Source: a virus
Reading direction: 5' to 3' (one strand)
Virus record (IMG/VR): IMGVR_UViG_3300029893_000503
Coordinates: 1,419-41,509 of that record
Length of the DNA: 40,091 bases
Made by a program: the position numbers and the translations under genes. Shown here piece by piece: positions 28,784 to 38,439 of this stretch. How positions within the stretch are numbered: the first letter of the stretch is position 1; every line of letters begins with the position of its first letter. The notes beneath the pieces are model-generated. The model was not told the origin of the DNA. It did not search any database and worked only from the letters and a program-made list of their open reading frames with translations.

Positions 28784-31470
28784 TGGCCAACAACCGCGCC
28801 CAACTCCTGATCACAGCCGTCGACCAGACCCGTGGCGCCTTCGATTCGATCAAGCGCAATCTGGGCGATTTGGGCAACGCCGCGCGATCCATCAATGGAT
28901 TGCTCGGCACGCTGGGTCTGGCCGTATCGGCAGCCGGTCTCGGCGCAATGGTCAAGGCCTCGCTCGACTCGGCGGACTCCCTGTCCAAGCTGTCGCAGCG
29001 GGTCGGGATCACCGTCGAGTCGCTGTCCACCCTGATCCCGGTCGCGGATCTCGCCGGCGTCTCGGGAGAGAAGTTCGAAGGTGGTTTGCGCAAGCTCGCC
29101 ACCCGCATGCTGGATGCCGCGACCGGATCGGACGAGGCTGCGCGTAGTTTCGCTGCGATTGGCGTCACCATCCAAAACCAGGATGGGACGCTGCGCGCGA
29201 CGGATCAGGTTCTGCTCGATCTGACCGACCGCTTCAAGGCGATGCCCGACGGTGCCGAAAAGACGGCGCTTGCGGTGGATCTATTCGGCAAGTCGGGCGC
29301 CGACCTCATTCCCTTCCTCAATCAGGGGCGGGATGGCGTCGAAGCGTTGACTGCCGAACTGCAGGCGCTGGGCGTGCAGATTGGCGGCGACACCGCCGTG
29401 CAGGCCGAGGTGTTCAACGACTCGCTCGCCAAGGTGCGGCTGGCGATCTCCAGCATCGGTAACCGGGTCATCGAAGCCTTCCTGCCGGCCATGAACGAGA
29501 TGGCCAATGGGATGGTGGAGTCGGCCAAACAGGGCGGTTCGCTGCGCGCCATCCTGGACGGCGTGGTCCTGGTCCTGAAAACCCTGGCGCTGGGTGCCGT
29601 CACCGTCGGCAAGGCCTTCGTGGCGCTGGGCGAAGCCATTGGGGCCGGCATGGCGGCCGCCGTCGAGGCGCTGTCGGGCAACGTGTCCGGCGCGAAAGCC
29701 ATTATCACGGAAATCAAGGGCAGCCTGGTTCAGCGCCTGGACGAACTCGCCGATTTCCGCGACAGCCTGTTCGACCCGAAGCCGATCGAAGTGCGTGCGC
29801 CGGCGATCGTTGCCGATCCCACTTTGATCGATCGTCTGCGCACTCCAGGAAGGGCCTCCGGAGACAACGGGGCTACCCGGTTGGCGTTGGCCAAGGCACT
29901 GGCCGATGCCGAACTGAAGCTGCTCAAAGATGCGCTGGATCGGCAATCACGCGACCTCGACGAGGCGCTCGATGGGCGCTTGATCTCGTTGGCGGACTAC
30001 TACGCCGCCAAGAGCGCCTTGGAAACCCGCGAGATCGATGCCGAGATCGCCCGCACGCGATCCTTGCTGGTGGAGCAACAGCGTATCGCCACATCGGGAT
30101 CTGATGAGGGCGCGCGACTCAAAGCCAAAGCCGAGGTAGCGAAGATCGAGGCCGATCTCATCGTGCTCAACAACAAACGAGCGGATGTCGAAGTCGCGAA
30201 CGCGCGCAAGGCCGCCGATGCCGAGCGCGAATTGGCCGATGCGCTGACCCAGGCCCGAGAGGAACTGGCGCAGATCACCGGGCAATCCAGTGCCGCCGAC
30301 CGTCGAGCCGCGATCGAGCGCGGTTACCGAGATTTGAGGGCCCGACTGTTGGCCGAGAGCGATGCCGACGGCGTTTCACTGATCGATCGGCTGATCGACG
30401 TGAAAGCGGCGCAAGCCAACCTGGCGGCGCTGGAAGTCGAGTGGCGGCTGGTGACCGAGCGACTGCGCAATGCGCAAGAAGCCATTCAGACGCAGCAGCA
30501 GGCGGGGTTGCTGACCGAGGCCCAGGCCCGTCAGCAGATCGTCACCCTGCAGCAGCAATCGGCCACCGAAATGGAGCGGCTGCTGCCGACCATGCAGCAG
30601 GCGGCGCAAGCCATCGGCCCCGATGCGGTCGTTCGGGTACAGGCATGGCGCAACGAACTGGAACGCACCAAGCTGGTCGTCGATGAAATGGCTCCACTGT
30701 GGAACCGCATCGGCGAGAGCTTTGGCGGTGCCCTCAACGGAATGATCACCGGTGCGCAAACCTGGCGCAGCGCTATCGCCACTATCTTCCAGCAAGTGGC
30801 CGACGCCTTCTTGCAGCAGATCGTCATTCAGCCTTTCCAGCAGTGGATCGCCATGCAGGCACGGATGCTGGCGCTCAAGCTGGGCTTCGTGCAGCAGGAA
30901 CAGGCCGTGGATGCAGCGGCCAGCGCCACGACCGTTGCGCAGAAATCGGCGGAAACCACTGCCGTGGTCTCGATGGACGCCGCCAAGGCGGGCGCCGGTG
31001 CGGCGGCTTCGCAAGCATCCATCCCCTATGTGGGGCCGGCGCTTGCGATAGCGGCGATGGTTGCCATGGTCGCGGCGGTGATGGGGCTGCTCGGGAATAC
31101 GAAGAAGTTCGCCTCGGGTGGCTTGGTGACTGGCCCTGGCACTTCGACCTCGGATTCGATCCCGGCGCGTCTCTCCGCCGGTGAATTCGTCATGAATGCC
31201 GCTGCGGTGAAACGGGTCGGCGTGGATTTCCTGCACTCCATCAACGGCCTGTCGTCCGGGCCGCGTGTTTCCGGCCACACCCTGGCCTTTGCCGCCGGTG
31301 GTCTGGTGCCGGAAGCAACGCCCCAGCAGGCACAAGGACAAGCGGTGCGTATCGTCAACGTCATCGACCCGGCGATGGCCGCCGATTACCTGAACTCGTC
31401 CTCGGGCGAAAAAACCATTCTCAACATCCTGCAGCGCAACGCGGGCGCGGTGCGGCAGGTGCTGGGCTGA
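28783..31470 (+). CDS. Tail tape measure protein
   Basis: 895 residues from ATG 28783. An N-terminal segment NLGDLGNAARSINGLLGTLGLAVSAAGLGAMVKASLDSADSLSKLS, long coiled-coil stretches between about 400 and 640, a hydrophobic region near residue 745-775 (YVGPALAIAAMVAMVAAVMGLLG) and the C-terminal GGLVTGPGTSTSDSIPARLSAGEFVMNAAAV box are all typical. Tape measures set tail length at roughly 0.15 nm per residue, so a tail near 130 nm is predicted. It likely also crosses the host inner membrane during DNA entry. Confidence 0.94.
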   Translation: MANNRAQLLITAVDQTRGAFDSIKRNLGDLGNAARSINGLLGTLGLAVSAAGLGAMVKASLDSADSLSKLSQRVGITVESLSTLIPVADLAGVSGEKFEGGLRKLATRMLDAATGSDEAARSFAAIGVTIQNQDGTLRATDQVLLDLTDRFKAMPDGAEKTALAVDLFGKSGADLIPFLNQGRDGVEALTAELQALGVQIGGDTAVQAEVFNDSLAKVRLAISSIGNRVIEAFLPAMNEMANGMVESAKQGGSLRAILDGVVLVLKTLALGAVTVGKAFVALGEAIGAGMAAAVEALSGNVSGAKAIITEIKGSLVQRLDELADFRDSLFDPKPIEVRAPAIVADPTLIDRLRTPGRASGDNGATRLALAKALADAELKLLKDALDRQSRDLDEALDGRLISLADYYAAKSALETREIDAEIARTRSLLVEQQRIATSGSDEGARLKAKAEVAKIEADLIVLNNKRADVEVANARKAADAERELADALTQAREELAQITGQSSAADRRAAIERGYRDLRARLLAESDADGVSLIDRLIDVKAAQANLAALEVEWRLVTERLRNAQEAIQTQQQAGLLTEAQARQQIVTLQQQSATEMERLLPTMQQAAQAIGPDAVVRVQAWRNELERTKLVVDEMAPLWNRIGESFGGALNGMITGAQTWRSAIATIFQQVADAFLQQIVIQPFQQWIAMQARMLALKLGFVQQEQAVDAAASATTVAQKSAETTAVVSMDAAKAGAGAAASQASIPYVGPALAIAAMVAMVAAVMGLLGNTKKFASGGLVTGPGTSTSDSIPARLSAGEFVMNAAAVKRVGVDFLHSINGLSSGPRVSGHTLAFAAGGLVPEATPQQAQGQAVRIVNVIDPAMAADYLNSSSGEKTILNILQRNAGAVRQVLG

Positions 31471-31500
31471 CAGAAACCCGATCCAGCAAGGACCACACAC

Positions 31501-32331
31501 ATGACTGCCTACGTCGGCTTCGTCGACAACACGATGATGCTCGCCCACCAGCAGATGCTCGAAACGATTCGCGACGTCTGCCTGGCCGAGGGCTGGACCA
31601 TCCTCCGTTACGACACCGCCATCACGAACCGCGAACTGCTGATGATGGCACCCGGCCTGTCCGGTACCGAGCAGATCTTCTGTGGGGTCTACTGCTACCA
31701 GGACAGCAACGCGGACTACTACAACCTGGCGGTGGCAACCATGAAAGGCTATGTCGCGGCCAACTCGTTCCTGACCCAGCCGGGCATCTCGCCGGTACTT
31801 GGTGTGCCCGCGCACAACCAGCGCATCGACTACTGGCTCTCCGTCAACGGACAGCGGCTGAATGTGGCGATGAAGGTCGGCACCCCGGTCTACGAATCGT
31901 TCGGCATGGGCAAGTTCTTCCCCTATGCGTCACCGGGCCAATACCCCCAGCCGCTATTCGCGGCCGGCATGCTGACCAGCGCATCGGCCACGCGCTACTC
32001 CGAGACGACCCACACCATGCCGTGGAAAGGCAATCGCAACAACCTGCGCATGCATTTCAACGACGGCACCTGGAAGGCGCCGCTCGCCACGCCCTGGGGC
32101 CAATCGACGATGGCCAATGCCTGCCGACCGGCGGAAACCACTTACGCACTCTATCCGGTGATGCTCTACGACTCCGGAAACATCTACGGCGCTCTGGACG
32201 GGATCTACCACATCACCGGCTTCGACAACGTCGTCGAGAACACCCTCGTCATCGACGGCAAGAACTACGTCGTCATCCAGGACGTCGGCCGCACGTCGTT
32301 TGGCGACTACATCGCGCTGGAGCTCTCCTGA
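31501..32331 (+). CDS. Virion structural protein, tail region, twin 1
   Basis: 276 residues from ATG 31501. No named domain is recognised. It is beta-rich and aromatic (YYNLAVATMKGYVAANSF, RIDYWLSVNGQRLNVAMKVGTPVYESFGMGKFFPY). The layout parallels that of the next gene: an N-terminal helix, a paired strand region ending in a GxG turn, and a C-terminal DGKNYVVIQDVGRTSFGDYIALEL close to the next protein's GQILTLGSERWFIAPVY. Position after the tape measure suggests a distal tail or baseplate part. The stop overlaps the next ATG. Confidence 0.8.
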   Translation: MTAYVGFVDNTMMLAHQQMLETIRDVCLAEGWTILRYDTAITNRELLMMAPGLSGTEQIFCGVYCYQDSNADYYNLAVATMKGYVAANSFLTQPGISPVLGVPAHNQRIDYWLSVNGQRLNVAMKVGTPVYESFGMGKFFPYASPGQYPQPLFAAGMLTSASATRYSETTHTMPWKGNRNNLRMHFNDGTWKAPLATPWGQSTMANACRPAETTYALYPVMLYDSGNIYGALDGIYHITGFDNVVENTLVIDGKNYVVIQDVGRTSFGDYIALELS

Positions 32332-33263
32332 TGCCTTACGTCACCGGACTGGCTAACAGCGCCAACGATCTGCTCAATGCCGTGGTCACTGCCGGAACCG
32401 ACAACGGTTGGTCCTGGGACGCCGGCAACAGCATGCTCTACAAGGGCGATATCTACGGTCGCCTGACGGTCAGCGGCTTGAACCTCCTGGTGCAGGCCGC
32501 CCTTGGCTACTCCGGCGCCACCCTGAGCACGCCGGCTGCTAAACTGGTCGGCATCACCAACCGGCTGGGGCAAGCGGGCAACACGCTGCTGAGCTACCCG
32601 GTGACCTACCACATCTTCGTGCACACGGCCCCGGACGACATCATCGTGGCCGTCAACTACCAGGTGATGTGGTGGCAATGGTTGGCGATCGGCCAGGCCC
32701 GCGGCTTTGGCGTGCTCGGCAACGCCGTGTGGCATTGGGGCACTGCGACCTCCGACATCAGCACCAGCGCCGGTGTGGCGATCGACTCGAATGGCAGCAC
32801 AGGCAGCGGTGGCGGCAACACCTCGGGCGCACCGTTCTGGCAATCCAACGACACCACTGGTGTCCAGAACAGCTCGATCTACCTGAACTTCAACGGACAC
32901 GGCTGGTGGAACAACCCCGTGGGCGTCTCCACGGCGAATCCAAATAATGCCCGCGCCACCATCTCGGTTCCCACGCTGCTGCTGACCCAGCCGAACAACT
33001 GGAACGGAGAGGCCGTGCTGACGCGCATCCACATCATGGCGGCGCAGCCCTCCAGCTTCTGGTCGCACGTCGCCGAGCTTCCGCATTTGCGGATGACCCG
33101 CAACGACAACATCGATGACGGCCAGATCCTGACGCTCGGCTCGGAGCGCTGGTTCATTGCGCCGGTGTATCGAAAAAACACCGCGAGCCGAGCCGCGTCG
33201 CCTTACAACGGCGCGACCCACTCGGGAACGATCGCGATGGCCGTCCGCTACGACGGCCCCTGA
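32331..33263 (+). CDS. Virion structural protein, tail region, twin 2
   Basis: 310 residues from ATG 32331. An N-terminal helix (ANSANDLLNAVVTAGTDNGWSWD), a strand region (TYHIFVHTAPDDIIVAVNYQVMWWQWLAIGQARGFG), a Gly/Ser-rich linker (SNGSTGSGGGNTSG) and a beta-rich C-terminus with RWFIAPVYRKN. The general order of segments resembles the preceding protein, suggesting an old duplication. No enzymatic motif. Probably a tail-tip surface protein; family unknown to me. Confidence 0.78.
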   Translation: MPYVTGLANSANDLLNAVVTAGTDNGWSWDAGNSMLYKGDIYGRLTVSGLNLLVQAALGYSGATLSTPAAKLVGITNRLGQAGNTLLSYPVTYHIFVHTAPDDIIVAVNYQVMWWQWLAIGQARGFGVLGNAVWHWGTATSDISTSAGVAIDSNGSTGSGGGNTSGAPFWQSNDTTGVQNSSIYLNFNGHGWWNNPVGVSTANPNNARATISVPTLLLTQPNNWNGEAVLTRIHIMAAQPSSFWSHVAELPHLRMTRNDNIDDGQILTLGSERWFIAPVYRKNTASRAASPYNGATHSGTIAMAVRYDGP

Positions 33264-33296
33264 TCCTCCACCTTCACCTCAACCGAGAGCTTTGAC

Positions 33297-34988
33297 ATGC
33301 CCGTCCTGACAGGCATGGTGCTCGATCGCGCCCAGGCAGGCTCATTGAACCCACTCCTGAGCGCTGACGGGTATCAGGTTGCCGCGATCTATCCGTACAC
33401 CGCCAGCGATACGCCACGAGCTGAGAGAGGCGCACGGAGCTACACCGCCGACATCTCGGTGCCTGCGCAGCGGGCGCTGACCGGCATGCGGGTGCCGAGC
33501 TACTTCGAGGACTACTACTTCCGCGTGCACCTGCTGCCCGGGCGCATCAACCTCGGCAGCCTGGCATCGGAGCAGAGCCGCACGATCGAGGTCTGGAATG
33601 CGAGGCTGACACCGAACAACCTGGCCTCGATCACCGCCACCGGTGCGGAAGGCATGACGCTGACCGGTCCAGCGCCGGCGCCGACCGTGTTTGCCGCCAA
33701 TGAATCGCGGCTCTATACGCTCGCGGTCACGCCGAATGGGCCGCCTACTGTGAACGCGACGTTCGTTTTCGCGTTTGCCCTCGACAGTTCCACCTTGCAG
33801 GCGACCGGGCGTCGCATCGTCGGTTGGATCTTTGCGCCGAACTGGGTACAGCCAGTTGTCGAACGGCTGGAATGGCTCACCGATGTGATGGAGTCTCATG
33901 CTGGTTTTGAGCAGCGCGTGCGCTTACGTGCTGGGGCCAGGCGCAGCTTCGAGTACAGCGCTCTGGTCGGCTCGGACACCGAGCGCGTGAAGATGGAGAA
34001 CCTGCTGCTGTCCTGGCAGGCACGGGTGTTTGGCTTGCCGCTTTGGACTGATGTCGCGCTTGCAGCAAACCCCATTCCTGCCGGCGCGACGTCCATTGCC
34101 GTGACGACTGCGCTTCGAGACTTTGCCGTCGGCGGCTTGGTGGGACTGGTTCTGGCAACGGAATCCGAGTTCGCCGAGATCACGGCGGTCCTGCCCACGT
34201 CGCTGACCATCAAGAGCCCGCTGGATTCGACCTGGCCGGTTGGCACCAAGATCCTGCCTGTCCAGCCTGCACGGGTGCAGAACGAACTCGGCCTGACCTA
34301 CTTGAGCGATGCCATCGGCCGGGCCACGGTCCGCTTCCAGCTCGAGGACGAGTGGTTGCTGCCCGCTGCCACCGAGACATTGGATTACCGTGGCTACCCC
34401 GTCCTGCTCACCGCGACCAACTGGACCGAGGACGTCGATACCGACTACGCCCGCAAGCTCAACGAGCTGGATTTTCTGACGGGCCGACGCGCCATCGATG
34501 ACCTGTCAGGGATTGGCACCGTGCGCCGGACGCATCGCTGGCTGATCAGCGGACGCGCCGCGATCGCGTCGTTCCGGTCCTGGCTGGCCGCTCGCGCCGG
34601 CCGACTGACGCCGTTCTGGATGCCCAGCTTCCAGTCCGACCTGAAGGTAGTTAGCCCCATCGGCGCCTTCGACTCGGCCATCACCGTGGAGAACCGCGCC
34701 TACGCCGCCAACGTGCCGGCCGCCGTTGGGCGGCGCGACATCCTGATTGCCACCACGTCCGGCAGCCGCTACTACCGGCGCATCACGGGCGCCACAGCTC
34801 TTACACCCAGCACTGAAAGCATCGCCATCGACAGCGTGGTGGGCGCGGCACTGCTGCCCGAGCAGATCCGCCATGTGTCGTTCATGAAGCTGGTGCGCCT
34901 GGACAGCGATGCCATCGAACTCGCTCACCACACTGACGATATGGCGGAGGTGTCCATCTCCGTCAGAAGCATTCGGGATGACACATGA
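33297..34988 (+). CDS. Distal tail protein, 563 residues
   Basis: ATG 33297 is about 33 bases after the previous stop, with a weak GAGAG ribosome site. It shows beta-rich segments and WLTDVMESHAGFEQRVRLRAGARRSFEYSALVGSDTERVKMENLL in the centre, then NWTEDVDTDYARKLNELDF and SWLAARAGRLTPFWMPSFQSDLKVV. The last features are what I associate with the distal tail proteins encoded just before the BR0599/DUF2163 gene in this phage lineage. A baseplate or hub role is inferred from the order. The stop overlaps the next ATG. Confidence 0.75.
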   Translation: MPVLTGMVLDRAQAGSLNPLLSADGYQVAAIYPYTASDTPRAERGARSYTADISVPAQRALTGMRVPSYFEDYYFRVHLLPGRINLGSLASEQSRTIEVWNARLTPNNLASITATGAEGMTLTGPAPAPTVFAANESRLYTLAVTPNGPPTVNATFVFAFALDSSTLQATGRRIVGWIFAPNWVQPVVERLEWLTDVMESHAGFEQRVRLRAGARRSFEYSALVGSDTERVKMENLLLSWQARVFGLPLWTDVALAANPIPAGATSIAVTTALRDFAVGGLVGLVLATESEFAEITAVLPTSLTIKSPLDSTWPVGTKILPVQPARVQNELGLTYLSDAIGRATVRFQLEDEWLLPAATETLDYRGYPVLLTATNWTEDVDTDYARKLNELDFLTGRRAIDDLSGIGTVRRTHRWLISGRAAIASFRSWLAARAGRLTPFWMPSFQSDLKVVSPIGAFDSAITVENRAYAANVPAAVGRRDILIATTSGSRYYRRITGATALTPSTESIAIDSVVGAALLPEQIRHVSFMKLVRLDSDAIELAHHTDDMAEVSISVRSIRDDT

Positions 34989-35794
34989 CCTACGCCAGCC
35001 GAGAAGCATCTACGGACGCCAGCAGTCCAGTGGAGTTGTACGAGTTTCGCCGAGGCGGTGAAACCTGGCGTTACACCAGCGCCGCGCAGGATGCGACGTA
35101 TGCGACCTACAGCTACAGCGCAGTGCCGATCAGTCGCGGCAGCATCGAACAAACCACGGAGATCGGCAAGGCGGGACTGCGCATCACCTTTGCGCGCGAT
35201 GTCGAGGTTGCCCAGGGATTCATCTCGACACCGCCGTCCGAAGTCACCTTGCTCACGCTGTACCGGCAACATCGCGGTGATGGCGAAACCGTCGCGGTGT
35301 GGATGGGGCGCGTGCTCAACGCGGAATGGCGTGAATCGGTCGTCGAGCTCAACTGCGAACCGGTTTACACCAGCCTGCAGCGCATCGGCCTGCGGCGGCT
35401 GTATCAACGCAACTGCCCGCATGTGCTCTACGGAACGGCGTGCGGGGCGAGCGCCGTCGTGTTTCGGGTCGCTGGGACGGTCACCTCGATTGCCGGCACC
35501 TTGCTGAGTGTTCCGGCCGCTGCAGGGTACGCCGTCGGGCACTTTGCGGGCGGCTACGCGACCTGGGCAGCCAACGGCATCACCGAAAAACGCATGATCG
35601 TCGGCCACAACGCCGATGCCATCACCTTGTCGGCCGTGCCACCGGGACTCGCCATTGGCGATGCCATCTATCTGTACCCCGGCTGTGATCGAACTTTGAA
35701 CACCTGCCACGCGAAGTTCGGCAACAGCGCCAACTTCGGCGGATTCCCGTTCATTCCGACCAAGAATCCCTTCGGTGGCAGCCCGATTTACTGA
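34985..35794 (+). CDS. Phage BR0599 / DUF2163-type tail protein
   Basis: 269 residues from ATG 34985. The N-terminal VELYEFRRGGETWRYTSAAQDATY and the C-terminal YPGCDRTLNTCHAKFGNSANFGGFPFIPTKNPF are the clear signature of the BR0599/DUF2163 family. The C-terminal cysteines (NCPHVLYGTACGAS, GCDRT, TCHAKF) may hold a metal. In related phages and gene-transfer agents this protein belongs to the tail hub. Confidence 0.9.
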   Translation: MTYASREASTDASSPVELYEFRRGGETWRYTSAAQDATYATYSYSAVPISRGSIEQTTEIGKAGLRITFARDVEVAQGFISTPPSEVTLLTLYRQHRGDGETVAVWMGRVLNAEWRESVVELNCEPVYTSLQRIGLRRLYQRNCPHVLYGTACGASAVVFRVAGTVTSIAGTLLSVPAAAGYAVGHFAGGYATWAANGITEKRMIVGHNADAITLSAVPPGLAIGDAIYLYPGCDRTLNTCHAKFGNSANFGGFPFIPTKNPFGGSPIY

Positions 35795-35817
35795 GACCAA
35801 TTAGCCGAGGGATTCCC

Positions 35818-36048
35818 ATGTGGGCAGCCATCGCCGTTCTGATCGTCAGCGTACTGATTCAGTACGCGTTGCAACCTAAGACACCACAGCCCCAGGCCGC
35901 AGAACTCAAAGACTTCGATGCGCCGACCGCCGATGAAGGCCGTCCCGTGCCGGTCGTGTTCGGCACCGTGCTGGTGAAGAGCGCCAACGTGGTGTGGTAC
36001 GGCGATCTGCGTACCACGCCGATCAAATCCAAAGGTGGAAAGAAATGA
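35818..36048 (+). CDS. Small tail protein with N-terminal hydrophobic segment
   Basis: 76 residues from ATG 35818. Residues 1-18 (MWAAIAVLIVSVLIQYAL) form one hydrophobic helix, followed by DEGRPVPVVFGTVLVKSANVVWYGDLRTTPIKSK. The VPVVFGTVLVKSANVVWYGD pattern equals the N-terminus of many tail-tip proteins, so this looks like a separately encoded N-terminal piece of the central tail protein at 36253. The stop overlaps the next ATG (ATGA at 36045). Confidence 0.78.
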   Translation: MWAAIAVLIVSVLIQYALQPKTPQPQAAELKDFDAPTADEGRPVPVVFGTVLVKSANVVWYGDLRTTPIKSKGGKK

Positions 36049-36263
36049 CCGACATTCTGGTGACCCATGGCGACATGCGTCGCCTGGGCTATTGCAATCG
36101 TGGCGCGCGGGAGTGGTTCGCGCGCCACCAGCTCGACTGGAGCCTGTTCATCGACCAGGGGCTGCCAGCGCCCATGTTGCTGGCAACCGGGGACAGCATG
36201 GCCGAGGACGTAGTCGCCGCCGCCCGAGAACGCATCGCCTCCGAGGTGAACGATGGGCGGTAG
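36045..36263 (+). CDS. Small conserved tail-region protein, 72 residues
   Basis: From ATG 36045 (overlap with the preceding stop); it overlaps the start of the large tail protein by 11 bases. ILVTHGDMRRLGYCNRGAREWFARHQLDWSLFIDQGLPAPMLLATGDSMAEDVVAAARER is a pattern I have seen for small genes placed just before the tail-tip gene in such phages. Possibly an assembly factor. Function unknown. Confidence 0.78.
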   Translation: MTDILVTHGDMRRLGYCNRGAREWFARHQLDWSLFIDQGLPAPMLLATGDSMAEDVVAAARERIASEVNDGR

Positions 36264-38439
36264 CAGCAAATCGCAGACGGTCGGTTACCGCTACTACCTG
36301 GGGATGCACCTCGCCATCTGCCACGGGCCGGTCGATGCCATCACCGAGATCCAGGTCGGCGAGCGCCAGGCCTGGAGCGGCAATCTCACGGCCAGTGGAC
36401 GGATCACGGTGAACATGCCGGAGCTGTTCGGTGGCGAGAAGCGCGAAGGCGGTGTCTCCGGCGCCATCGATGCCGCGTTTGGCCAGGCGGCACAGATACC
36501 GAATGATTACCTCGTCTCGAAGATCGGCTCGCCACAGCCTGCCTATCGCGGGATTTTGAGCTTGATTCTGCGGCAGGTGTACATCGCCGCGAACAACCCC
36601 TACATGAAGCCCTGGGCGGTGCGCGTGAAGCGCTGCTTCCGCGACTGGTACTCCGCAAAGTCAGAGATCAGCGGCGCCGCCAACCCCGCGCACATCGTCT
36701 ACGAGTGCCTGACAAACGCCGCTTGGGGAATGGGTTATCCGACGGCCAGCATCGATGACGCTTCGTTTCGTGCGACGGCTGATGTGCTCTACACCGAAGG
36801 GTTCGGCCTGAACATGATCTGGCTGCAGCAGAGCAAGATCGAGCAGTTCATCAAGGAGATCATGGATCACATCGGCGGCGTGCTCACGACCTCGCCGTCG
36901 ACCGGGCGCTTCGTCCTGAAGCTGGTGCGCGCGGACTACACCGTCTCGACGCTCCCCGTTCTGAACCCGGACAACATCATCGAGCTGGAAAGCTTTCAGC
37001 GGGCTGCGTGGGGTGAGACGACCAACGAGATCGTGCTCATCTACACCAAGCCAGACACCTTCAAAGAGACCAGCATCGCGGTCCAGGATCTGGCCAACAT
37101 CCAGGCGCAGGGTGCCGTGGTATCGCAGACACGGCGCTACCCCGGCATTACCTCGGACAACCTTGCTGCCCGGGTCGCCATGCGCGATCTGGCCGTCGTC
37201 TCCACGCCGCTTGCCAAGGTCCGCTTGAAGGTGAACCGCGCAGCCTGGAATCTCTATCCAGGTGATGTGTTCAAGCTGGAGTGGCCGGCGCTCGGGATCG
37301 CCGGTCTGGTGATGCGGATTGCAGGCGTCGATGGCGGCTCACTCACCAACGGCGCCATCAGCATCGACGCGGTCGAGGATGTGTTCGGACTGCCCTCGGC
37401 GGCCTACACCGCCTCACAGCCCACGGGATGGACCGATCCGGTTCCCGCGCCGACGGCGACCACACCCCGACGTCTGGTCGAAGCCCCGTACTGGGACGTT
37501 GCCCGCGCACTGTCCGCAGCGGAGCTGGCCTACCTCGATCCCACCGACTGCTTCCTGCAGACCCTGGGCGGGCGCCCAGTACCGGGCGCCATGAACTACG
37601 ACCTGTACAGCAAGACGAGTTCGGCATCGACCTACAACCAGCGCGGCCAGGGCGAGTTCTGCCCCACGGCGGTGTTGGCTTCCAGCCTCGCGCAAGAGGT
37701 GACCAGCACGGCCACCTACAGTGGCGAGCTCGACATCGATCTGGTCGCCACCGGGACCTATGCCTACATCAACGACGAAGTCGTCCTGGTCACCGCGATC
37801 AACACGACCACTCAAAGCCTGACGCTGACCCGTGGCGTGATGGATACCGTGCCGGTCAGCCACGCGATAGGCAGCCGGATCTGGTTTGCCGATGGCGCGC
37901 AAGGCATTGACCCGACCGAATACGCCGCTGGGGAAACGGTCAATGCTCGTCTGCTCACCGTGACCGGAAAAGGCACGCTGGCGCTGGCATCGGCTCCCAC
38001 CGATTCCCTCGCGATGAACCGCCGCCAGAATCGCCCGTATCCGCCCGGCAACGTCAAGATAAACAACGTGGCCTACCCGGCAGTCGCCAAGGGTGACCTG
38101 GTCATCTCCTGGGCGCACAGGGACCGGCTGAGCCAGACGGTGAGCCTGGTGTCCCAGACCAACGGCAACATCGGCCCGGAGGCTGGCGTGACCTACACGC
38201 TGCGCATCTACGGGGAAGCGGGCAGCCTGCGGCGTACCTACAGCGGTCTGACCGGCACCAGCCAGACCTACACCCTGGCCGACGACACCGCCGATTCCGG
38301 TCTTGGCCGACCCAATGCTGCGCTGCGAATCGAGCTCGAATCCAACCGCTCCGGCGTGATCAGCCAGCAGAAACACTCGATCGCCTTCGAGCGCGCCGGC
38401 TACGGACTTTCCTACGACAAATACTACGGAGGCATCTGA
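36253..38439 (+). CDS. Central tail-tip / host-specificity protein (gpJ-like)
   Basis: 728 residues from ATG 36253. The N-terminus GSSKSQTVGYRYYLGMHLAICHGPVDAITEIQVGERQAW, then PAHIVYECLTNAAWGMGYPTASIDDASFRATADVLYTEGFGLNMIW and YPGDVFKLEWPALGIAGLVMRI, are typical of the central tail protein that forms the tip and contacts the receptor. The C-terminal third has fibronectin-like beta segments (GVTYTLRIYGEAGSLRRTYSGLTGTSQTYTLADD). It is shorter than lambda gpJ. The stop overlaps the next ATG (TGATG). Confidence 0.88.
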   Translation: MGGSSKSQTVGYRYYLGMHLAICHGPVDAITEIQVGERQAWSGNLTASGRITVNMPELFGGEKREGGVSGAIDAAFGQAAQIPNDYLVSKIGSPQPAYRGILSLILRQVYIAANNPYMKPWAVRVKRCFRDWYSAKSEISGAANPAHIVYECLTNAAWGMGYPTASIDDASFRATADVLYTEGFGLNMIWLQQSKIEQFIKEIMDHIGGVLTTSPSTGRFVLKLVRADYTVSTLPVLNPDNIIELESFQRAAWGETTNEIVLIYTKPDTFKETSIAVQDLANIQAQGAVVSQTRRYPGITSDNLAARVAMRDLAVVSTPLAKVRLKVNRAAWNLYPGDVFKLEWPALGIAGLVMRIAGVDGGSLTNGAISIDAVEDVFGLPSAAYTASQPTGWTDPVPAPTATTPRRLVEAPYWDVARALSAAELAYLDPTDCFLQTLGGRPVPGAMNYDLYSKTSSASTYNQRGQGEFCPTAVLASSLAQEVTSTATYSGELDIDLVATGTYAYINDEVVLVTAINTTTQSLTLTRGVMDTVPVSHAIGSRIWFADGAQGIDPTEYAAGETVNARLLTVTGKGTLALASAPTDSLAMNRRQNRPYPPGNVKINNVAYPAVAKGDLVISWAHRDRLSQTVSLVSQTNGNIGPEAGVTYTLRIYGEAGSLRRTYSGLTGTSQTYTLADDTADSGLGRPNAALRIELESNRSGVISQQKHSIAFERAGYGLSYDKYYGGI

